A DNA stretch of 64,000 nt from Argentina anserina (GCF_933775445.1 NC_065878.1:15759395-15823394), one strand, 5' to 3'; positions 11,465 through 24,757 are shown, numbered from the stretch's first letter. The notes: generated by a model not told the origin, from the sequence alone. Program-made: numbers and translations.

Positions 11465-12680
11465 TTCTACTGCCCTTAAAGAAATTTTGTCCCGAAATTC
11501 TCGTGCCATGGTCACCAATCTCAAAGTCGACATTTCTCCTCTCTAAGTCTGCATAACTCTTCTGCCGACTTTGTGCGGTTCAGATTCTATCTCGAAATAA
11601 TCGAGATTTTCTCCGAAGTCTCTTGGACAATTTATGGACCCATGAGTCCCTCATCAATGACTTCTGCCCAAGAGATAGGTGATCGGCCTGGTCTACCAAA
11701 TAGAGCCTCATATGGTGCCATACCAATGCTAGAATGATAACTGTTATTGTAAACAAACTCAATCAACTTCAGGTGATCATCCCAACTTTCCTTGAAGTCA
11801 AGGACACAAGCTCTCAACATATCCTCAATCACCTGATTCACCCGCTCTGTTTGCCCATCTGTCTGTGGGTGGAAAGTTGTGCTCAAATCTAAGGTAGTTC
11901 CTAAAGCTTTATGAAAACTACCCCAGAACTTAGAAGTGAAACGTGCATCTCTATCCGACACAATGGAAACGGGTGCACCGTGAAGTCTCACTATCTCATT
12001 CACATACAGCTTGCCCAACTCATCCACTGAGTACTTCATCGACACAGGAAGAAAATGTGCTGACTTTGTGAGTCTATCGACGATCACCCAAACTGCATCA
12101 TGCCCTTTCCTTGTCCTAGGTAAACCTGTCACAAAATCCATGGAAATATATTCCCATTTCAAGAGAAGAATAGATAAAGGCTTCAGCAAACCTGCGGGCC
12201 TCTGATGCTCTGCCTTCACTCTCTGACAAGTGAGGCACTTAGATACATACTCAGCCACGTCCTTCTTCATCCCATTCCACCAAAACTGTCTACAGAGGTC
12301 CTTATAATCTTGGTGCTACCTGGATGCACTGTATATCGAGATTTGTGTGCTACACGTATAACCTCCTCCTTGAGACCCCCACAATCCGGAACACACAATC
12401 TCGCACCAAACCTGAAACCTCCATCGGACCCCATTGTCCACTCAGAAGGACAATCATCTAACAAATCTTTCACAAGATCTGCCAACCTCACCTGAGAGAA
12501 TGCATCACATGCTTGACCTTGAATGATCCTAGAAATCAAGGTAGGTTGTACATAAACACTACCAAGAAAAGTTTTCTTCTCACCCCCTAACTGCACTAAG
12601 TCAAACTCGGATGTTGTCTCAAGCATAAGCCACTCCTGCACTATGAGAGAAGCAATTATGGCTCTCGGTCTCCTACTCAA
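11465..12680 (-). pseudogene. Gypsy integrase, broken
   Basis: Reading from 12680 down: a zinc-binding HHCC region (with HPGSTK and CLTCQRVKAEHQRPAGLL) and a catalytic core with DFVTGLP (first Asp), VSDRDARFTSKFW (second Asp) and FHPQTDGQTERVNQVIEDML (up to the Glu). A frameshift separates the zinc region (12267-12680) from the core (11632-12270). A further shift near 11640 precedes remnants of the C-terminal domain, which is cut short before any chromodomain would be complete. It belongs to the gypsy element whose 3' LTR begins at 11464. Confidence 0.85.
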
Positions 12681-12798
12681 GCCTCAACAACCATATTTGC
12701 CTTCCCAGGATGATACTCTAAAGTGAAGTCTTAATCCTTAAGGAGTTACATCCACCTCATTTGCCTCATATTCAACTATTTCTGTGAGAACAGATACC

Positions 12799-13778
12799 TC
12801 AAACTCTTATGATCAAAAAGAGTTGGAATTTCTCACCATACAAGTAATGCCTCCACAACTTCAAGGCAAAGACAACTGTAGCTAGCTCTAGATCATGAGT
12901 GGGATAGTTCTTCTCATGAACCTTTAATTGTCTAGAGCCGTAAGCAACAACTCCTCCGTGCTGCATCAACACACACCCCAACCCTTGATGAGAAGCATCA
13001 CTATAAATGACATAGCCACCTCCACTAGAGGGAATTACCAAAACTAGAGTTGTAGTCAATCTAATCTTCAACTCATTGAATGACTTCTTGCACTCATCAG
13101 TCCAATCAAATGGAGCATCCTTCTTGGTTAACTTGGTCAATGGTGAAATTATACTAGAGAACCCTTCAATGAATCTCCGGTAGTAGCCTGCCAAACCAAG
13201 AAAACTACGGATCTCTGTAGGAGTCTTAGGGCGACTCCAACCCATCACTGCCACCACCTTCGATGGATCCACCGAGACCCCATCCTTCGACACCACATGG
13301 CCGAGAAACTTCACCTCCTCCTTCCAAAACTCACACTTCTCAAGCTTAGCATAAAGCTTAGCCGCCCTGAGAGTTTGTAGCACAATCCTCAAGTGTTCCA
13401 CATGATCCTCCTGAGCCTTGGAGTAAATCAGAATATCATCAACAAACACTACCACAAACTGATCCAGATACTGGTGGAAGATTCGGTTCATCAAACTCAT
13501 GAAAACAGCAGAGCATTGGTTAGACCAAAAGGCATGACAAGGAACTCATAGTGTCCATACCTGGTCCTGAGAGCTGTCTTAGGGATATCCTCATCCTTCA
13601 CCCTAAGTTGGTGATAACCGGATCTCAAGTCAATCTTAGAGAACACCGTGGCCCCTCGAAGCTGATCAAACAAGTCAACAATTCTAGGTAAGGGATAACT
13701 ATTCTTAATGGTCACCTTGTTCAAATCTCTGTAGTCTACACACAGCCGGAGTGAACAATCCTTCTTCTTCAGGAACAA
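12799..13778 (-). pseudogene. Gypsy reverse transcriptase and RNase H, frameshifted
   Basis: The first part (13497-13778) holds [20 protein letters not shown] and [15 protein letters not shown], the fingers and palm with the first catalytic Asp. The second part (12799-13500) holds [14 protein letters not shown] with the catalytic FVDD, then [15 protein letters not shown], the connection region with [13 protein letters not shown], and RNase H starting at [18 protein letters not shown] frameshift lies at about 13500. The arrangement RT-RNase H before integrase is gypsy-type. Confidence 0.9.
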
Positions 13779-13790
13779 AACCGGTGCACC

Positions 13791-14471
13791 TCAAGGTGAG
13801 ACACTAAGGCTAATGAACCCTTGGTCCAATAGCCCTTCTAATTGAACCTTCAACTCTTGAAGCTCATTTTGTCCCATCCGATAAGGTGCTTTCGACACCG
13901 GTGTGGTACCAGGTACCACGTCAATCACAAAGTCCACTACTCTCTGTGGAGGCAAACTTGGTATCTCATGGAACACATCACCAAACTCCGACGCTACCAC
14001 AATGTCTGTAATAGCTATTTCACTATCCACAAACTCAACATGTGCCAAGACTCCTGTCCTCATTGCATTGTCTGACTTAAGGCAACGATAAGTATATGTT
14101 GGTTCCCCAGTGACACGAAAGAACACTATCATATGAACACTATCATGATGTGGTTTAAACCAATCAATTCCCAAAATCACATCGTATGTGTGGTCTGGAA
14201 TCACAATCAAGGAAGCAGAGAACTCTCTACCCCCAATCACAAGGAGACAAGCATTGCATATTGTACTAAGTTCCAATGACACACCAAGAGGAGACACTAC
14301 GCACAAAGAACTTCTAAGAGGTGTAGGTATCAAGCCCAATACCTCTACTACAGAACTGGAAATGAAAGAATGGGTTGCTCCTATATCAAACAATACTCTA
14401 GCAAGGAAGTCACAAATAGACAAGGTACATTTGACTCCGGTGCTCCCCTGTCCTGTGGAAAACACTCTCAC
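13791..14471 (-). pseudogene. Gypsy aspartic protease and RT leader
   Basis: The retroviral-type protease motif appears as VLFDIGATHSFISSSV, with Ile where most relatives have Ser. ILGIDWF follows, then the linker FHEIPSLPPQRVVDFVIDVV and APYRM that leads into reverse transcriptase. The frame ends at a stop just before the RT fragment at 13778. Confidence 0.85.
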
Positions 14472-15455
14472 CTGCCCAACAAGTAACTGTCTCTGCTGAT
14501 TGCCCTGCTGACCCTGTCATCATGGGCACTCCCAAGCCATGTGTCATGTCTGCCACAGGTGTAGCACGCTCTGCACCTAATCCTCGGACAATCCCTGGCT
14601 ATGTGACCAGTCTCCCTGCAGTTGAAACATCTCTGCGGTTCGACTTGTCCAAGTGGTACAGCTCTAATAGGTGCGATTGCCACCCTTGCTGAAGGGTACC
14701 GGTGGATTCTCTGCCTCTTCCATGCTCATCCTCTATAACATGTTGTACCACTACACGTAGCAACAACCTTCCCTTTCCCTTGAATATCTCTCGGTACCAC
14801 ATCATTCTCTCGGAGCCTGTTTACTTGCTCCAGATTTAGTGCATTCTCGTAAATCAGCTCCTTGGTAGTAAGGCAGAGTGCAGCTATGATATTCTTGTAC
14901 TCAGGTAAGTCCCTGCAAAAACTTCTGAGCTAAGGACGTCGCATCCATCGGTCTCACAAACCGATACACCTGATCAAAACAGGCCTCATACTCTATGACC
15001 GTCATGTTCCCCTGGTTGAGTGCCAGGAACTGAAGCTCAAGCTCCTCCTTCTCAGTAGATAAAAAGTACTTGTCCCGAAAAAGATCCACAAACTTCCCCC
15101 AGGTCAAAGTGTATACATCCCTCGTCCTTTTAGTACTCTTCCACCAATCTAGGGCATCATTCTTCAAAAAGAAAGTAGCTATCATCCTCTTCTCCACCTC
15201 AGAACTCACTACCAGATCTAGGTAGGTCTCCATGTTCTCGATCCAATGGTCAGCTACCATATGATCGAGACCCCCATGAAAGGTCGGTGCAGCCAATCTA
15301 GTAATATCCCTGATCAGCCTGAGGACTTGTCCCTCATCATGGACGCTAACCCCAAAGTCAGGCTGCTCCACATAAAGTTCCTCCCGATGGGGAACTCGGC
15401 CTCCACCTCTCACCCTACCTCGGCCTCTAGTCATGCGTCCCCGTGAATCCATCAC
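14468..15455 (-). pseudogene. Gypsy Gag with CCHC zinc knuckle, frameshifted
   Basis: The N-terminal part (14901-15455) opens with an Arg/Gly-rich MMDSRGRMTRGRGR stretch and carries the Retrotrans_gag core (PTFHGGLDHMVADHWIENME, WWKSTKR, FRDKYF, ELEFL-like region). The zinc knuckle CFNCRETGHIARDC lies in another frame at about 14560-14640. At least two frame changes separate these parts, so it cannot make an intact Gag. Confidence 0.85.
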
Positions 15456-15748
15456 TTAAAACGTTTCAACACTTAGTCAATACATGTATTAAAACTTAGA
15501 CCCAAGTGTAAGTTATGTACCACATGTATTGACCAAGACACGTAGGAGATATTATAAAAGGATATACAGTCCTATTACGTAACCGACTCAGAGTACCAAA
15601 CCCTAAGTCAAGGCTCCAAACACTCATGCATACCCAATGACATATTAATACCGAAGGGTATATGATGGGGATTCGCTGCAGACAGGACCATCACTCCCGG
15701 GTGGTACTAATAGTCACCAAATATACTAACCCCCACTCTGATATCAGC

Positions 15749-18211
15749 TGTAACATTCCTAAATTCCGAACAGTAAAATTTCAAATTTGTGGATGCTAAC
15801 ACTCTAATATAACTTATATAAATGAAATTACGTTACAACAGCTGAATATCTTTTCCTAGTTTAACAAAATACTTAGTTTGTAAACTGTAACAAAACGTAA
15901 TTACATGTGTAAGTAGACAATAGTCAACTCTCACAAGTCCTCACCAAAATAGGAAAATAAACAGAAACAAAAACAGCACCCTGCTGTTACACTGCTCACT
16001 CCTTCCGCCTCTACTACTGTGAAGTACTTGCAGTACTATCCCATGCACCAATAATGGTACACCAGGATTGTAAACAAAAACTTGGTCAGCTACGAAGCTG
16101 GTATGACTAAACAAGGAAAATACTCAAGGATAACGTCACATATTTCTAAACTCATAAATATATAAATAAAACAACATTATCACCACAACACCAACCACCT
16201 CAAACCCGCAACTAATGCCACAACAAACGCCACATAACGCAACACAAGCATAAACACAACTCCATATCACATCGCAACACATGCAGAGCAGTCTGGGTTA
16301 ATGCGACCCTCAAGTCGCACCTAGAAAATTGGCAGTAACACTAGAGCTCTAGAGGATCATCCCCACAACCGGCCAAGGAGTAGTTCTGACATATGCCTAC
16401 GCCACTAAGGCCGTCACACAAGCAGAACATTGAAATACATTTTGCCACTTGGGCCGCCGCTAAGGCTAAATCATATGTATTCATTTTCTTTCGCTAAACT
16501 GGCCGCCATTAAGGCAGAACAACTCACACAAAATCAGTTGCCTCAAAAGGGCCACCATAAACACAACACCACAACCCACAAAGCCACACACGCAACAATC
16601 ATACTGGAAGGTACATTTTCTTCCCTTCCGGTAACCACATAACAACAATATAACTCAATAATGCCGGAAAGTACATTTTCTTCCATTCTAGCCACACAAC
16701 ATAATAACGCCGGAAGGTACATTTTATTCCCTTCTGGCCACACAACATATAAGCACTTCGACTATACAAATATTTCATCCAAAATCCTCCAATTTACCGA
16801 GAGGTACTCCCTCTCGGTCACATCCTCCATAACTCAATGAAAACCAACTAAAAATACACAATATATTTCGCAAATATAGTAGCTTTATATACTTAGTGAT
16901 ATACGTATATAAATCACCAAATATATACACATTTATATTTCAATCACACAATAAGTAAACATATATAAAATGTATGTTCACACGTCTAGTTACCGCCAAG
17001 GGTAACTAGACAAACGTGAGGTTCACTCACCTTTTCGCTCTAGCCAACAACTGCAACCTCAAGTGAGATTCACTCACTTGGTTTACGAACTCCAAGTACC
17101 TAAGTGACAGAAGTCTCCCTTAGTAAACAACTAAACCGAGAATAGTCTAACTCTCAAAAACAACAACCTAAAATCACCGAACCTTTAACAACCACTAACT
17201 TCCTTAAGAAATAACCTAACACATGCAAATGACCTATGTAAATGCTCGTATTGACGAGCACAACACAATGTAGTAAACCATTACTCCGAACCATGACCCG
17301 ACATGCCGCTAACAGTGGCGGCGCCGCCACCAATTCCGGTGACCACCAACGATCACCAAATTTCACCACCACAACCTACACAACATTTCTAATAACTTCC
17401 TAGTTGATAACAAAGTCTAAATCAAAGCTTAAAACCTCCAATTTCAGAATTTCCGAAAAATCCCAAATCAAGAACCCTAGAATTGAAATTTCTTGGTTCG
17501 AGTTCTTACCCTTCGATTTAGCTCAAAACCTTTGAAGGGGTTTTTGACGACGTTGAGGCAAGGAGATTGAGACTAGTGATGAAGCCTAAACTCGTCGGAA
17601 AATTGAAGAACATAATCGGGTCACCGTCGGGTTTCTGAGTCAGCTTTCGGGCTTTGGTGCGTGGAAACCGGCATGCTACTCTATGATCCACCACCACAGG
17701 GAGGTGCGTAATGAGGAGACGAAGCGATCTGGACTGGCCCGGTCACCTGAAACCACTGGAGTCGGCCGGTAAAATCGGGTCGGGTCAGAAGAGAAATTTT
17801 GTCTCTGAAGGGCGCGCGCGCGCGAAGAGAAAGGGAGAGAAAATAGGTTTTCAGAAAATCTGAAAATCTACCCCGAAAATTTCATATTTATACAAAATAC
17901 CCGAAAACTCGAAACTTCTGTTATGAATAACTTTCTCATACGACATCCGATTAAAAATGTCACATGTCTACGAACTCGTATTGGCGAGCTCTACGACTCT
18001 CGTGAAGGAAGTTTTCTAAAACGAGCGACGAATTTGAAAGTCAATTCTTGAGTCAATCAAATTAATCAAAAAACGACTTATTGGTTCTAGAACAAATTCT
18101 ACTTCGAATGTGGGATAATTAAAAGACATAGAATATGGATGAACCAAAATATCATTTCATTAATCTCCATGAATTTACAAGAAAAAGAAAATCAAAATTC
18201 GGATTATTACA
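15749..18211 (-). repeat. Gypsy 5' LTR, complete (2463 bp)
   Basis: Plus-strand borders are TGTAACATTCC (15749) and GGATTATTACA (18211), next to the primer-binding-like site at about 15735. It contains several short inverted blocks of the type ccggaaggtacattttattcccttccgg (for example at 16600-16740). Confidence 0.85.
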
Positions 18212-18453
18212 ACTATGAAGCTTGGTGTGCACCGAACTCTTATTGTAAGCAGTTGGGAAGTGGCTAAAGAGTGTCTCACCACACACGACAGAACTTTCGC
18301 CAACCGCCCGAGATCTTTATGAGCGGAGGTTATGGGGCACGACTATGCCATGTTCGGTTTTAGCCCTTATAGATTGTACTGGCGCCAGGTGAGAAAGATT
18401 GACACACGTACTGCACATCCTCTCTAACCACAAGGTGGAGTTGCTCAAGCACG

Positions 18454-21126
18454 TAGTGGCGGACGTAGGAATTTTTATCTATGGGGGCGAAAATTGGGAA
18501 TAAGCAAAGGACTACAACAATGAAAAGATATCGAGCAATGATCAGTATCTTCATTGAAGTTGCTGATGCCAAAACATTCATATCACATTGGTCTATTTGA
18601 TTCCATGTTACAAAGCCTTGTTTGCCCTAAGCCTTGTGATCAACTATGAGTCCGAGTCCTTGTACTTTGACGAATGACCAGCTAGGGCTCTTATCTACAT
18701 CCAAATTTTAATCATCAATTATGGAAGATTATGGAATGTGGAACATGCATGCACCATTTGAATTTCCAATTCATAAAAGTTGGTTGTGCTACAAACATGG
18801 TCTGGAGATACATCGATCAACTCGGTTGGAGCATTCAAATATACTTGGATACTCTTTATGACCTATTCATGTGGAAGACCAGTTTGAAATTAACAAAGCT
18901 TCAGAAGCTTTCCACGTGGGAGATAGAATTAGTTGGTTGCAACTATAACCCTTTCAAGTCAATTTGATAAAAGATCAGAATCTCAATCAATTTAAATTCA
19001 AATAGCCATCACAATCGGGCTAATACACTGTTGCCTATAAAAAGGCACATCCTCTGCACAAACAAAGGGGGGACGGAGAGGAGGAAACAAAGAGAGAACG
19101 GCAGAAAAAGGAGAGAGAGTAGAGAAAAAAAATACACATAAGCTCTGCAAAATTAAAGAACAAACGCCAAAGCATTCAAGAGAGTGCATACAGCTACACC
19201 ACAGTAGGTCGCGTCTTAAGGGCCCTGATGCACTAGTCTTGAGTCCATAATAACGAAAACGCTTCTCCACGGGGTTCAAGTAGTACCGCTGCTGCGACGT
19301 CTTTAGCGATGTCTTTCATACTCGCTTGCCTTCTGATACCTAGAGGGAGCTCGACATGAAGGAATCGTTGCAGTCGTAAAAGATATGCGCAACATGATGC
19401 ATGGCCAGTGATTAAAAAAACCAAAGCAAGCTGAAAGCGGTGGGTTATCGTCGAAGAAGTGTTGGTCTTGGGTCACCTTTGTTCACTACATGGCATCATA
19501 ACACACGGAGCATGCAAGGGATCGACTCACCTTCGGTTATGGTTACAAACTTCCTCATGCAGTTCTACCTTTTAAAGGCACCTACAAAGTCTACATTCGG
19601 TATGGTACACTATCAGCAAGGATAGCTTTCAGAATGTCTGACGCTGAAAGAGTCACTCAGAGCTCGAATATGAGGACATATGGTTTCAAGTGTGTCAAAT
19701 ACAAAGTACAAACCACCTGTGGTTCGGACGTATCAAAGGTGCATTATAAGCAGAGTAGAAAGGCTATTCAAATGCAAAAGTAGAGTGCATGTACAAATGT
19801 ACGAAGCCTTACAACAATTATGAAGCGGTGGAGATAAAAAAGTATACATGCCATGTTTTGTAGTGCTAAACAAGAGGCAAATGCACAAGAGACCACGCGG
19901 TGGAGTTTGAATTATATGGTGCCATATTATTTGAGGAAGACGTCCAGTTTGGTGTACTTCATGCAAAAAAGACAAATTTCTTGATTGAGACATGTCAATA
20001 TGAACCATCATGGTCTTTGATGCGCACCAACCTCTTAGATGCACAAAATTCTGCCGAGCTCGATATGATGGGTGCCGAAATGTTAAAAGTGATTCGAGTC
20101 ATTGGGCCTCCTACAAAATATATGAAAATAAGCCCACACTACAAAGGCCCACCCATGCCTCACCTGAAACTCGAGCTCAAACCATCGAAAACTTCAAAGT
20201 CAAAGTGAAGCAGTATAAAGCCCATGTTAAGTCTCAAGACCCAACTACAAAGCTCGACATGGGTGCCCAAATATGCCCACTATACTCCGAGGTCGGTTGT
20301 AAAGCCCGGTAAACACTCTACCAAATTAGGTGTCTAGGGAAATACGCTTGGCGGATTAAAGTTCATCATATATCTATCGAGCTCAAATATCGGTGCAAAA
20401 GCAAAAGCCTAAATCAATGAACTATGGTCGGTTTGATCCCACAATGGATATGTAGGCAATCTAGCAACCCATTAAATGCAACCACATGTCCAAACAAAAT
20501 CTTTGACACCACAGTCAAATTCGGCTAGTCTCAAATGAATCACTGACAAAAACAAATAAATTTTCGAGTACAGCCACAAAAACAAACAAACAAACATCCC
20601 CTATATTTGATTTCTTCATAAATGGAATCAAAAGGTATTTCCCTACAAATAAGATATTGTAATTAAGAGATACATTTTTGTTTGGTCGAATCCCAAATAA
20701 TTAAAACTCTATTCATTATATAAATACGAGTAAAATTATGTTCAATGACATTTTCACTTACTACGTGTATAATTTTACTCAACATATGTTTGCATAGGTG
20801 TATGTGTTTAAACAACAGAATTTTGATCTTTAATGTTATTTTCTATCCAAACAATGAAATACTAGAGTTTACCACTAACATATTGGCACTCAATGTATGA
20901 GTCAAGTCCGTATTATGTAGGTAATAAAATTGCAAATTTGTTTAGTCAAAGGACTTGTATATAATATCTCATATGTTTTTGAGTTGAATGGGGGCAAAAC
21001 TTGTAAAAACACGAGGTTAAACCAAAAAAAAAGGGAAAAATACTCATCAGTCGACAGATGTTGAGGGACATCGAAATATGAGTAGGGGCAGCTGCCCTCA
21101 CTGGCCCCCCTCTGCGTCCGCCTATG
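18454..21126. mobile_element. hAT-type transposon in CYP82 pseudogene 1
   Basis: Ends are TAGTGGCGGACG on the left and CGTCCGCCTATG on the right, inverted repeats of the hAT GGCGGA type. The flanks caagcacg (18446-18453) and caagcaca (21127-21134) make an 8-bp target duplication with one mismatch, as expected for hAT. Removing the element rejoins the P450 exon. The 2.67-kb interior codes no recognisable transposase. Part of it (about 18590-20460) looks like a nested LTR-retrotransposon remnant. Confidence 0.75.
18590..20470. mobile_element. LTR-retrotransposon-like filler nested in the hAT element
   Basis: It has a TATA-like tgcctataaaaaggcac at about 19030, a purine-rich leader, and near 20430-20470 the phrase tttgatcccacaatggatat-gtaggcaat, resembling the conserved gatcccat...gatacgtaggcaatct of plant gypsy (Tat-type) elements. 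No polymerase domains or LTR pair were found. Identification is tentative. Confidence 0.3.
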
Positions 21127-21642
21127 CAAGCACATCCGAAAATCGGAGATGAAGGTCTCTACGAAACATATATTTGATATGTGGGAGCAGAACAAAAGGT
21201 GATCAAACAAATAAGGTGTATGTGGAAATGAAGAGGTGGTTCGGAGAATTGACTTTAAATGTCATGTTCAGGATGAGTGTCGGAAAGTGATTTTTCGTGG
21301 CTAACTCGACGCAAGAGAATGAAGAGAACGAGAGATTTCGAAAGGCGCTGAGAGAATTTTCTAGATTGGGTGGTGAATTTGTAATCTCAGATGCAGTTCC
21401 ATATCTCAGGTGGTTGGACTTGTGAGGTTATGAGAAATCCATGAAGAAAACGGCTAAAGAACTCGATGGTGCGCTTCAAAAATGGTTAGAAGAACATAAG
21501 CACAAGAGAAGTACTAATTCGTTGAATGATCATGGTGAGAATGATTTCATGGATATGATGCTTTTCTGTTCTTGATGATGATTTTATAGAAGACTTTGCT
21601 GGTTCAATTACTGCTGATACTATCTTCAAAGCTACATGCCTG

Positions 21643-24600
21643 GTACTTACTCTGATCACTAGCCTTCTTTTCTTCGAAATCAATTTTAAGATTGATGAAG
21701 TTCAAATTTCTCCATGTAGATTTTTTCCTATATCTATACTATTAATAACTCAAACATGTTTTGTCAATCAAAACGTTTGTGAACATATATAAGAATCAAC
21801 CCACTATACTTTATTTTCAATAAAATTTTAATATATAAAAGGTATCTAGGTAAATAATAAATAATAAAATTAATTTAAAAGAAACGGTTGGGGGCAATGA
21901 AAAAGATAACGAATAAATTTACACAACTTCCCCACTATTTTCGCAAATAACTTCACAATCTTTCATTTTACGGTTTTACTTGTACGTAACTTCTTCATCT
22001 CTCTATATTTCATAGTAAAAATTTTAAGAACAATACCGCAGAAATAGTCCACTCCAAAAATTTATCAACTAACTTTCATAGTATTCAATTTCGTACATGA
22101 CTTTCGAAACTCTACACATTTAGTACATGACATGAATAACACCGTTAAACATATGTAATAATTAAATTTTGGAAAGGGTAATTTTAGGTTTTGCTCTCTC
22201 CTTCTGTGTGCAACTCCAACTTTCCAAGAATAGAACAATTATTAGTGTTATAGAGTGTTCATGAGATCTATCAGATAAACCATGCTCGAAGGCTTCAACA
22301 ACATGTAAGAGGGGGTTTTGTCGAGGTTGTATGGTAGTGATATTAGCATGGCCGATCCTAAAAATGATCACCCATTGTCTGAGTTAGCGAAGACTAGGCC
22401 CAGCAAGCCTCGAAAGACAAAGAAGTCCTAGGAAACTTGTTGTGTTCGTCCCAGCAGCTCCTCCATTTATTATTCACGAAAGTAGCCTGGCATGGCTTGT
22501 ATTGCAGTCAATATATGACTCATATTGCTCTCAATAAAGGGTTTGACAAGAAGTGTGTGGCGTGAGAGCTAAAAAAAACATGAGTTTCAGAAGAAGATAT
22601 CATAACAATGGTGCTAAGGAGGTGTTGGCTTGTGAAAGAAGGGATTTGGGACTTATGTGATTTGGAAAGGATGGAGAGCTAAGGGAGATGGAGCATGGAA
22701 AGAAGAAGTGTGCTAGAGAGCTTGCTAGCTCCCCCCTCCTATGCCTCCCCTTTTGTTTAGCATAGAATAATGTATTTATAAACTGTCCCAACAGCTAAAG
22801 GAATCTTGGTTTAGTGCTTAAACTATTGGGTAAAGACATGACTTGGTTAAAACATGTATTAGACTTGATAATGAATCTTTGTCTATCAGATTTTGTCTAG
22901 AGGTTGTGAAACATTTTTGCAGATTTCATGGCAGAAAATCTACTGTTGTGACACCTTTGAGTATTGTGATAGGCAAATATCTTTGCAGATTGCTAACACC
23001 ACTATGAACAAAGGTTCATTTAATGGTTTTATAACTCCTATCACTTCCACAATGATCACCTAAGCACTAAACTTAAGGTCGTATATGAACTTTGGTGTTA
23101 CTTCAGGTGAATTGGCCAGGGTTCTAGCGAGTGCAACTCTTTGTGCTTGGCCTACAGACAGCTCAAAACTATTTTTACTGAAAAACAATGCATCGAGGCA
23201 TGCAAGCAATAATTGACAAAAGTCACTCTGGAATTATGTTAGAAGCAACAGCAAGCAACCCATTATATACACAGGCAGTGGAAATCTTTAATTGCAGAGA
23301 AGAACAAATACTACTGGTGTTTCGTTTGATGTAGACATAATTGACAAAAGGCAAGAACAAGTAAAATGCTACAAAAGAGGAAGTCATTGAAATTGAATAA
23401 CGGTTTCGTTGGCAATCATTGAATAAATAAAGGATATCAATACGAGTGTAACATTACAAGGAAACTATCAAAGTACAATTCTTGACACACCCTCAAAACT
23501 CAGAACAATTCCTGATCCCAAATTTTGAATTCCATAACAAAACCCAGAACCCAGAACAAGTTTAGTATCGTATTACAAAACCCAGAACAAGTTTCATATC
23601 CCATTACAAAATCCAAAACCTAGAACAGATCTCAAGAACACATACGATAGATCGTCCAAATTGGAGATCTCTATACGCCAAATTAAACGATAGAACCCTT
23701 GATTACAAAGAGAAACACCAGCCCATGAGTGTGGAACAAACCTGAAGATGAGCGATGCCAAGGGTAGAGAGAGCGAGGAATCGTGGACCCAGAGGAATTT
23801 TGAAGTTATGCCTGGAGAGGTAGAACTTAGAAGAGAGAGTTTTATTTGGTGGAATCTCTCACAAAATTCCTCGTTAAAATCCCGTGCAATTAAAACCCCT
23901 TCCTTCTTTTTTTTGCCAAACGACGGATTCGGCCCGGAGGAATTTGTAATCCCTTTTATAAGTCCTCTCCCTCGTTGAAGTCCTCTACCCAAACACGGTA
24001 AATTTTCTATTCCACGTACAAATTGGCTTGTCGAATTTTCAACTACGTACGTACGTACTCCTCTAAAGATAATTGAATACAGCATGCGTGTAGATCATAT
24101 AAGACAATTAGACAAGTGAAATACGCATAATGCATGCCACGGTCCACCTTAAATTTCTACTCCGATCCACGGTTTAATTTCCACCATTCCTATTCGGGTT
24201 GTCGATTTTCCATAGGATCCGATGCGTTATAAAATTTTCGTTTGCACATGTTGGGGTTCTGACCGTGCTCATATCAATTCATTTTAAACATACTGTTATT
24301 CCTTTGTTACCTTAAAGTCAAGGGTTTAGGAACTTTCTTTAAGCAACGACGCTATCTTTCAATTCATTTGGGTACACATGTTTCGTACCTAGCTAATATC
24401 CTTATCTGAAATTAGACAGCTGTTCAATTTCTCTCCCTTCAAACTTCTCTGTTCAATTTCATACGTACCTAATATCCTGATTACTGAGAATTGAAATTAA
24501 TATTACAAGGCATACAAGCTACTTTATTTCCCTCTAGTTTATCTTGCCTTTCTGGACTAGCTGAATGCTACTGCATGGTATGCGAAGCTGAAATTTTTAG

Positions 24601-24757
24601 GTGCATGAACACAATGAAAGAATGAAAGTTGATCATGTCGTCTGTGGCGCCTAGTCCCATCTTAACTTAATTATACTGGTACCTATACCTGTTGTCAATC
24701 TTGAATCTTCTTATCTTGGTTTTGAATCTTCTTAGCTGAAATCTTCTTACCTGTTGC
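21643..24757. other. Intergenic, repeat-rich; promoter of CYP82 copy 2 at its right end
   Basis: No supported gene. 22040-22140 has tttcgtacatgac and tagtacatgac blocks like those at 47030 and 49930, suggesting a DNA-transposon end. 23270-23985 ends with gaggaatttgtaatccctttt, a transposon-like border. From 23990 the sequence is the promoter region of CYP82 copy 2, duplicated at 32640-33640. I could not find exon 2 of pseudogene 1 here. Confidence 0.4.
23990..24290 (+). repeat. Promoter segment shared with CYP82 copy 3 (tandem-duplication copy A)
   Basis: Blocks such as ttgtcgaattttcaactacg, tacgtacgtactcctctaaa, gggttgtcgattttccatag and gttggggttctgaccg recur in the same order at 32655-32790 and 33555-33640. 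They mark the left part of the duplicated unit. Confidence 0.7.

Larger units (their letters stand above)
9801..18211 (-). mobile_element. Ty3/gypsy LTR retrotransposon, decayed, inserted in CYP82 pseudogene 1
   Basis: Direct repeats at 9801-11464 and 15749-18211 flank a 4.3-kb internal region coding, on the minus strand, gag, protease, reverse transcriptase, RNase H and integrase in the gypsy order. The full LTR (15749-18211, 2463 bp) runs TGTAACATTCC...TTATTACA on the plus strand. A primer-binding-like TGATATCAGAGTGGGG lies at about 15732-15747, and a purine tract (TTTAAGGGCAGTAGAA, minus strand) sits next to the LTR at about 11465-11480. All reading frames are broken by shifts and stops. 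The LTR at 9801-11464 lacks its outer ~850 bases. The base run actat after 18211 is the expected target copy; its partner on the left is gone. Confidence 0.9.
18212..21642 (+). pseudogene. CYP82: CYP82 cytochrome P450 pseudogene 1 (exon 1 remnant, interrupted)
   Basis: The sequence from 18216 matches exon 1 of the two CYP82 copies further on, starting at KLGVHR and running through the WRQVRKI block. It then breaks at 18453 for a 2.67-kb hAT insert and resumes at 21127 (IRKSEMK) to the exon end CTG-GTAC at 21642. The first ~80 codons are missing: the gypsy element begins exactly there. Stops occur at the RSL position, in the WLDL region (TGG-CTT replaced by TTG-TGA) and elsewhere, with frameshifts. 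There is no exon 2. It is clearly dead and older than copies 2 and 3, judging by divergence. Confidence 0.85.

Noticed and set aside
23594..24085. 163-codon minus-strand frame
   Set aside because: No recognisable domain; lies in repeat-like sequence bordering the duplicated promoter and runs across its boundary.
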